A stretch of 64,000 nt of DNA from Pseudomonas furukawaii (GTDB taxonomy: Bacteria; Pseudomonadota; Gammaproteobacteria; Pseudomonadales; Pseudomonadaceae), in NCBI RefSeq assembly GCF_002355475.1, contig NZ_AP014862.1, forward strand, positions 1,922,001 to 1,986,000, given 5' to 3'. Position numbers and translations under genes: made by a program. The notes under the pieces were generated by a model. That model searched no databases, was not told where the DNA came from, and saw only the letters and a list, made by a program, of their open reading frames with translations. Shown here one piece after another: positions 59,219 through 64,000 of the stretch (within the stretch, counting starts at the first letter, position 1; the number at the start of each line of letters is the position of its first letter).

Positions 59219-59342
59219 GGGCCGGCGACCGCCGGCCTCGATAGAACTGACCGGTGGATCCCTCGGGGGTTCAACGGCCAGCGTGATCCGTCGGCGTTCA
59301 CTAGGCTTGCCTGAACCAGGTCGGGAGGGGAGGGGCGAGTCG

Positions 59343-60248
59343 ATGGGCGCGAAGGGAGCCATGCTGGGCATCCTGCTGGCGGCGGGCGTGGCGTCGGCGC
59401 AGGAGGTGAGTTTCGACGACATTCGTCCCATCCTCCAGGCCCGCTGCGTGATGTGCCACAGCGGCGAAGCCGCGCCCCTGGGGCTGCGCCTCACCAGCCT
59501 GGACGAGTTGCTCAAGGGCAGCGCCAACCGCGAGGTGGTCAAGCGTGGCGACCCCGCTGGCAGCGAGCTGGTCCGGCGCCTCAGGGGCATCAGCCAGCCA
59601 CGCATGCCCATGACCGGACCGCCCTTTCTCGGCGACGAGGAAATCGCCCTGTTCGAGGCCTGGATCAGCGGCGGCCTCAAGCCGGGCGATCAATCCGCCT
59701 CGGCGAAGCTCGCGCCCGCACCGCTGCAACGCCCGTCGGCGGGCCAGCCTGTCACCTACGCCCATGTGGCGCCGATCTTCGCCAGTCGATGCGTGAAATG
59801 CCATTCGGCCAATGGTCTGATGGGCTCGGCGCCCGAGGGATTGTTGCTGAACAGCTACGCCGGCGTCTTCGACCGGGACGAGCGGCTGCGGGTCGTGCCC
59901 GGGCGCTCGGCCGCCAGTGAACTGGTGCGGCGCATTCGCGGCCAGTCCCGGCCGCAGATGCCTTTCGACGGTCCTCCGTTCCTGAACGAGGAGGAGATCC
60001 AGCTGATCGTGGACTGGATCGACCAGGGCGCCCTGGATGCCGAGGGCCGGGCAGCACCTAGCCTGGCCGGTTCCAAGGTGCGCCTGCAGGGCGTGCTGGG
60101 ACCCGGCTGGACCCTGGATTCCCTCCCCCTGGTGGTGGGACCGGGTACCCGGATCGACAAGTCGCCGCGTGAGGGCGACTACGTGGAGGTGCGAGGGCGG
60201 CTGGACGGCGAGGGGCGAGTGCTGGTGGAACGCATCCGCCGGCGCTGA
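59343..60248 (+). CDS. Two-haem cytochrome-c-domain protein with DUF5666-like tail
   Basis: Exported protein of 301 residues. The signal peptide ends ASAQ. Two planctomycete-type cytochrome c domains follow, each with one CxxCH (CVMCH about residue 38, CVKCH about residue 149), each closed by a RMPM/QMPF-GPPFL segment. The final 60 residues (VRLQGVLGPGWTL, EGDYVEVRGRLDGEG) resemble DUF5666. Electron partner unknown. Start ATG 59343 after AGGGGAGGGGCGAG. Confidence 0.8.
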   Translation: MGAKGAMLGILLAAGVASAQEVSFDDIRPILQARCVMCHSGEAAPLGLRLTSLDELLKGSANREVVKRGDPAGSELVRRLRGISQPRMPMTGPPFLGDEEIALFEAWISGGLKPGDQSASAKLAPAPLQRPSAGQPVTYAHVAPIFASRCVKCHSANGLMGSAPEGLLLNSYAGVFDRDERLRVVPGRSAASELVRRIRGQSRPQMPFDGPPFLNEEEIQLIVDWIDQGALDAEGRAAPSLAGSKVRLQGVLGPGWTLDSLPLVVGPGTRIDKSPREGDYVEVRGRLDGEGRVLVERIRRR

Positions 60249-60267
60249 TGGACTCCCCAGGCGGCGT

Positions 60268-61203
60268 TCATGCCTCGGACGCCTCCAGGGCCTTGCGCTG
60301 CTGGCGGCCGCGCAACATTTCCGCGCCGCTGACCAGCAGGATGCCGGCGATCACCAGTGCCGCGCCGATGGCGAAGGACGATTCGATGCGCTCGCCCAGA
60401 ATCAGTACGCCGAAGGTGATGCCGAACAGCGGCGTCATGAAGGACAGCACCGACAGCCGTGATGCGAGGTAGCGCCGCAGCAGCCAGAACCAGCCGAGGT
60501 AGCTCACCAGGGCGATGACCAGGGTCTGGAAGCCGAGGCTGACGAGCGCGCGCTGGGTGAGTTCCATCTCGGTACGGCCGCTGATGATGGCGGTGGCCGA
60601 GAGCAGCACGGCGGCGCCGGCCAGTTGATAGAAAAGGGTCTTTACCGGGTTGGCATCCGACAGCGAGGAGCCGCGGATCACCAGGGTGGTGGCACCCCAG
60701 GCCAGGGCGCCGAGGATGGCGTAGCTGTCGCCCAGCAGGCCGCTGCCCGAATGGCCGGCGCCCTTGCCGAGAAAGGCCGAGGCGATGCCGCCGAAAGCCA
60801 CCAGCACGCCCAGCCACTGCAACGGTGATAGGCGTTCCTCCGCCAGCATGAGGTGGAGGCCCAGGGCGGCGAAGATCGGCGCGGTGTAGAGGAACACCGA
60901 TACATGGGCGGCGCTGGTGTGGTTCAGCGCCTCGGCAATGAACAGGAATTCCAGTCCGAACAGCGCGCCCACCGTGAGCCCCGGGAGCAGGGTGCCGTCG
61001 CTGAAGGCGCCCCGGCCTTCGCGCCAGAGCACCAGGACCCCGAGCACCAGGGCCGCGCCGCCGGAGCGGATGGCCAGTTGCAGGATGGAGGGCACGTCCT
61101 CGAGGGTCAGTTTGATGGCGACCTGCTGGAAGCCCCAGCAGATGCAGAGGACGAACATCAGTCCGCAGGCGAACCAGTCCAGGGGCAGGCGTGAGGGTTT
61201 CAT
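60268..61203 (-). CDS. EamA-family exporter (DMT superfamily)
   Basis: Inner-membrane transporter of 311 residues with ten hydrophobic segments in two EamA repeats (CICWGFQQVAIK, FLGKGAGHSGSG loop, FMTPLFGITFGVLILGE). ATG at 61203 follows a GATGAAACC-type stretch; the upstream open frame is cysteine-rich noise. Divergent from a LysR gene across 127 bases with operator-like repeats, so it is probably the regulated target. Substrate likely a metabolite or amino acid. Confidence 0.87.
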   Translation of the reverse strand: MKPSRLPLDWFACGLMFVLCICWGFQQVAIKLTLEDVPSILQLAIRSGGAALVLGVLVLWREGRGAFSDGTLLPGLTVGALFGLEFLFIAEALNHTSAAHVSVFLYTAPIFAALGLHLMLAEERLSPLQWLGVLVAFGGIASAFLGKGAGHSGSGLLGDSYAILGALAWGATTLVIRGSSLSDANPVKTLFYQLAGAAVLLSATAIISGRTEMELTQRALVSLGFQTLVIALVSYLGWFWLLRRYLASRLSVLSFMTPLFGITFGVLILGERIESSFAIGAALVIAGILLVSGAEMLRGRQQRKALEASEA

Positions 61204-61284
61204 CGGATCGACTCGCAAGGCAGGGGGGCCGCAGCAGGGCCCCGAATGACGGCAGGATGGTCTTCCGCTGCCTTGCATTCAAAC

Positions 61285-61320
61285 GATGATTTGTCATCAT
61301 GCTTTGACTTTGACTCAAAG
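61285..61320. promoter_or_regulatory. LysR operator cluster between eamA-type gene and lysR
   Basis: GATGA-TTTG-TCATC (61285-61298) and CTTTGA-C-TCAAAG (61308-61320), the second preceded by another CTTTGA at 61302. They lie just before the LysR start at 61331 and within the divergent promoter, fitting recognition and activation sites. Confidence 0.55.
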
Positions 61321-61330
61321 CAATCACCCC

Positions 61331-62266
61331 ATGCGCCTTCCTTCCCTGATCGCCTTGCGCACCTTCGAGGTCGCCGCCCGCAGCCGCAACTTCACCGACG
61401 CCGCCCAGGAGCTCTCGGTGACGCCCGGTGCGGTCAGTCGGCAGATCCGCCTGCTGGAGGAGGAGCTGGGGGTGAGCCTGTTCGACCGCACGCGCAATAC
61501 GGTGAGCCTCAACGACAATGGCCGTCGCCTGGCCGCGACCGTTGCCCAGGCCTTCGAGCTGCTGGCGCGGGGCGCCGATGAACTGCGTGGCCAGGACGAA
61601 GGCCCTATCCACATCACCTGCGCCCCTTCCATCGCCAGTCACTGGCTGATGCGCCGACTCAACCAGTTCTCCGCCGAGAACCCGGACATCACCCTCAGCC
61701 TGGAGGCCACCGAGCAACTGGTGGACCTCGAGCGGGGCGAGGCCACCCTGGCCATCCGCTTCACCACCGACGACACACCCATGCCCGCCAGCGAGCTGCT
61801 GTTCCATGAGGCGTTCTTCCCGGTCTGCAGTCCGGCCTACCTGGAGCAGTACGGAGCCGTCCGCGAGCCCCGCGACCTGCTGCGGGCGCGGCTGATCCAT
61901 ACGCACTGGCGAAACACCGCCAATCTGCATCTGCCCAGTTGGGAAGACTGGTTCGCCCGCTATGTGGGTGAGCCGGGGCCGGTGAAGGGCGGCATGCGCT
62001 TCGGCCTGATCGGTCATGCCATCCAGGGCGCCGTGAGTGGGCAGGGCTTCGCCCTGGGCTCAACCGCCCTGGCCACGGACGACATCGCCAATGGCCGCCT
62101 GGTACTGCCCTTCGGCGAGAGCTGCCGGCTGGCGACCCCCTGGTCCTATCGCCTGGCCTGGAGCCGCAGGTCGCCGCCGGCGGAAAAGGTGCGTCGGTTG
62201 ATCGACTGGCTGCTGGCCGAGGCGCGGGCCAGCGTCTCCGGAACGCCGGGTCAGGGGCCGCGCTAG
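61331..62266 (+). CDS. LysR-family regulator, GcvA type
   Basis: 311 residues. N-terminal HTH (FTDAAQELSVTPGAVSRQI at about 20-38) and an effector domain with HWLMRRLNQFSAENPDI. The GcvA-type N-terminus LPSLIALRTFEVAARSRN is clear. Start at 61331 after the operator cluster. Probably controls the divergent exporter. Its stop overlaps the convergent next gene by 4 bases. Confidence 0.9.
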   Translation: MRLPSLIALRTFEVAARSRNFTDAAQELSVTPGAVSRQIRLLEEELGVSLFDRTRNTVSLNDNGRRLAATVAQAFELLARGADELRGQDEGPIHITCAPSIASHWLMRRLNQFSAENPDITLSLEATEQLVDLERGEATLAIRFTTDDTPMPASELLFHEAFFPVCSPAYLEQYGAVREPRDLLRARLIHTHWRNTANLHLPSWEDWFARYVGEPGPVKGGMRFGLIGHAIQGAVSGQGFALGSTALATDDIANGRLVLPFGESCRLATPWSYRLAWSRRSPPAEKVRRLIDWLLAEARASVSGTPGQGPR

Positions 62267-62817
62267 ATCAGCTTGCGCCACTGATGCAGGCGATGCTGCA
62301 GGCTTTCGGCCCAGTCCGGGGTGGCCTGTCCGGTGCCGGCCGTCCGCAGCAGCGGGTGGTGGCTGACGACCCGCGCAAGGAGGGTTTCCTGGGCCGGTTT
62401 CACATCCACGAAGAAAACATGCTTGCCGGCGTCCAGGGTGGGCTTGAAGCGCCTGACCACCGCGCTTGGAGTCTGCAGGCCGAACAGGCTGCCTTCCCAG
62501 GTGCAGAAACCGAACAAGGCTACGGCGAGGAAGATGAAAGGCACCCAGCCCGCGACGGTGCCGGTCCAGCCCGCGAGCCAGGCCACCAGGATCACGGTTG
62601 ATGCCAGCGCCAGGCCAATGCCGACGCCCACCAGGCTCGGATGCAGCAGATCGCGTTTGCCGAAGGAGGAGACATCGTGAAGGTGGTAGCGCCCGACCTC
62701 GGCATCGCGATTGCTGAGCACATGGATCTGCTCGTGGTCGATGCCCAGGGCTTCGAGCTCGTCCTCGACCCGTTCCAGGTCCTTGAGGTTGTCGCTGATG
62801 TAGTAGTGCCGCTGCAT
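62263..62817 (-). CDS. Membrane protein with N-terminal YflT-like regulatory domain
   Basis: 184 residues. The N-terminal soluble part (YYISDNLKDLERVEDELEALGI) resembles the ACT-like domain of heat-stress protein YflT-type sequences. Two membrane helices follow (SLVGVGIGLALASTVILVAW and VPFIFLAVALFGFCTW), then a cytoplasmic tail that repeats the first fold (HVFFVDVKPAQETLLARVV). Function unknown; conserved in Pseudomonas as far as I recall. Confidence 0.75.
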   Translation of the reverse strand: MQRHYYISDNLKDLERVEDELEALGIDHEQIHVLSNRDAEVGRYHLHDVSSFGKRDLLHPSLVGVGIGLALASTVILVAWLAGWTGTVAGWVPFIFLAVALFGFCTWEGSLFGLQTPSAVVRRFKPTLDAGKHVFFVDVKPAQETLLARVVSHHPLLRTAGTGQATPDWAESLQHRLHQWRKLI

Positions 62818-62990
62818 GGGAGGCCTCCCATCTGACTGTCGCCGGGCCCCCTGCCGGCCCTTTTTCCCCCGGTTCGCGGCCGCAGTGGGCCTTGGGGAAG
62901 TCTAGACCTGTGGGACCCGACGTCGGCCGCGGCCCGCTGATCGGTAAGCGCCCGGCGGCAGGTTCGATGCCTGCCCGGGCACTGGAGGGC

Positions 62991-63170
62991 TTACTTGTTG
63001 CCGATGCGGATATGACGGCTCGGCGCCACCTGGGCGCTCACGCCGCGCTCGATCTCCTGGATCTCGCCACCCTTCTTGAGGAAGGCGGCGATCTGCGCCT
63101 CCAGGTCCTCACGGGTGGTGCTGGCGGCTGGCGGTTTGGGGGTGCTGCTGTGGGAGGTCTTGATGCGCAT
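62991..63170 (-). CDS. Small basic hypothetical protein
   Basis: 59 residues, MRIKTSHSSTPKPPAASTT at the start, an amphipathic helix (REDLEAQIAAFLKKGGEIQEI) and the basic end SRHIRIGNK. Good coding signature on the minus strand between cspA-type and YflT-like genes. The strand has a terminator just upstream (end of the cold-shock gene), so it needs its own promoter or read-through. No domain recognised; could be a nucleic-acid-associated peptide. Confidence 0.6.
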   Translation of the reverse strand: MRIKTSHSSTPKPPAASTTREDLEAQIAAFLKKGGEIQEIERGVSAQVAPSRHIRIGNK

Positions 63171-63204
63171 CTGGATATCTCTGTTCGTCCTGCAATGCCA
63201 CTGC

Positions 63205-63240
63205 TGAAAAAAAAACCGGCCCGAAGGCCGGTTCTTTTTC
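63205..63240 (-). terminator. Cold-shock gene terminator
   Basis: On the minus strand AACCGGCC-TTCG-GGCCGGTT (63233-63214) followed by a T-run of seven. Strong intrinsic terminator with UUCG loop. Confidence 0.92.
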
Positions 63241-63249
63241 GGCTCGTGA

Positions 63250-63459
63250 TCAGATCACTTGCACTTCGTCTGCCTGCATGCCCTTCTGGCCTTGCACGGC
63301 GATGAAGGAGACCTTCTGGCCTTCCTTCAGGCTCTTGAAGCCGTTGGACTGGATGGAACGGTAGTGAACGAACAGATCCGGGCCGTTATCGGTGGTAATG
63401 AAACCGAAACCCTTTTCATCGTTGAACCACTTGACGGTGCCGGTTTGGCGCTCGGACAT
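63250..63459 (-). CDS. Cold-shock domain protein
   Basis: 69-residue OB-fold RNA chaperone. RNP1 KGFGFITTD and RNP2 LFVHYRSI are intact; [11 protein letters not shown] is the family N-terminus. AGGAGACATTCC precedes the ATG. An upstream 258-base gap (63460-63717) probably holds a long 5' leader typical of csp mRNAs; no specific element could be assigned in it. Confidence 0.95.
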   Translation of the reverse strand: MSERQTGTVKWFNDEKGFGFITTDNGPDLFVHYRSIQSNGFKSLKEGQKVSFIAVQGQKGMQADEVQVI

Positions 63460-63717
63460 TGGAATGTCTCCTGGAATCTTGGTTATCGCTGGGCTGGACG
63501 TTCCAGCCTGTCACTGGGTGCAGCTAATCGGCGACCGATGAAGTGGGGATCGTTGTTCGACAGACCGCTTCCCGGGAACACGTGCATCACAGCGCCCCAC
63601 ACAATACCTGTGCTTTCGAGGAATGCCTAACCTTTTGTTCGCCAGTCGTCAGTTCGGCGACGCCCGGCGGCGGCGCAAGCGTCCCGGCGGCGGGCGTTTC
63701 ATGCGTTCCGCCGGCGT

Positions 63718-63999
63718 TCACTCCACGCCCGGGAAAACGGCGAACGGCATGGGCGGCGTCTTGTCCGGTGGCACGTACGCAGGCGCCAGTTCCCCGGCGG
63801 CGCCCAGGTGGCGTATGAAACGGTAGATGGCCAGCAAGTCGTCGTTCTCCATGCGCCGCAGGTTGAACCAGGGCATGGGCGGTCGCCATTCCCGGCGGGC
63901 GTGCTCCAGCCACTGTGCCTCCGTCAGGTTGTGGGCCACCAGCCTCAGGTTGGAGGCGTAGGTGGTGCCCCAGGGGCCCCGCCAGCCCAGCGGGCTGCC
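63718..63999 (-). CDS. Cytochrome c family protein (C-terminal part only)
   Basis: The reading frame is open to the right edge of the window; 93 residues remain. GPWGTTYASNLRLVAHNL and the MPWFNLRRMENDDLLAIYRFIRHLG segment are typical of the region after the haem motif in dihaem or gluconate-dehydrogenase-like cytochromes c; the CxxCH lies outside the window. It ends with PFAVFPGVE. A valine GTG at 63939 is internal, not a start. Confidence 0.75.
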   Translation of the reverse strand, partial: GSPLGWRGPWGTTYASNLRLVAHNLTEAQWLEHARREWRPPMPWFNLRRMENDDLLAIYRFIRHLGAAGELAPAYVPPDKTPPMPFAVFPGVE

Positions 64000-64000
64000 G

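Noticed and set aside
62842-62868. Hairpin with CCTTTTT on the + strand
   Set aside because: Stem of only five convincing pairs and no + strand gene ending there.

Overview
The window is high-GC Gammaproteobacterial chromosome. It is almost certainly Pseudomonas, in the broad P. resinovorans/P. aeruginosa-like group. The case rests on the complete braCDEFG branched-chain amino-acid transporter, an orphan ccoM behind ANR boxes, DUF3509, DUF2790, DUF5064 and DUF2288 proteins, a PchP-type phosphatase, and many copies of the GTAGGAGCGAGCTTGC-type REP hairpin. About 60 genes are packed tightly, many with 1-4 nt overlaps. No tRNA, rRNA, insertion sequence, prophage or CRISPR array was seen.

Region 1 (1-10.8 kb) is catabolic. 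It begins with the end of a NhaC antiporter. Next is a five-gene operon: enoyl-CoA hydratase, acyl-CoA dehydrogenase, ADP-forming acyl-CoA ligase, a thiamine-diphosphate decarboxylase-like enzyme and an NQO1-type quinone reductase. After it comes a two-component p-hydroxyphenylacetate 3-hydroxylase (oxygenase C2, then flavin reductase C1 with a MarR-like tail). Region 2 (10.8-17 kb) holds a chemoreceptor, a LysR regulator divergent from an aldehyde dehydrogenase, and an FMN-binding glutamate-synthase-like protein. Region 3 (17-22 kb) is braCDEFG on the minus strand, with a strong hairpin between braC and braD and an operator-like palindrome on the braC promoter.

Region 4 (23.3-30.6 kb) is a selenium locus. 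A PhnCDE-like ABC importer of the type annotated as putative selenate transporter is divergent from a GarR-like reductase, a hydroxypyruvate-isomerase-like protein, selD and mnmH. Uptake, selenophosphate synthesis and tRNA 2-selenouridine formation thus lie side by side, with two sugar-acid-type enzymes of unknown purpose between them. This is the most interesting gene group in the window.

Region 5 (30.7-47.9 kb) is mixed housekeeping: a MHYT-GGDEF-EAL protein, an MFS carrier, RapA, AlkB, two small proteins, ccoM behind a perfect 17-bp inverted repeat containing two ANR boxes, a COG3146 acyltransferase-like protein, an ABC exporter, a periplasmic cyclophilin, an alpha/beta hydrolase, a LysR regulator, AzoR, RarD and a Nudix hydrolase. 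Region 6 (48-64 kb) carries a DEAD-box helicase, a PQQ sugar dehydrogenase, DUF1294, an MDR reductase, phosphorylcholine phosphatase beside a zinc phospholipase C/P1-nuclease-like protein, an LTA-synthase-like sulfatase-fold protein, a CvfB-like S1 protein, a two-haem cytochrome domain protein, an EamA exporter divergent from a LysR regulator, a cold-shock protein and the C-terminal part of another cytochrome c.

Family names come from motif recognition and memory of homologues; no database search was possible.
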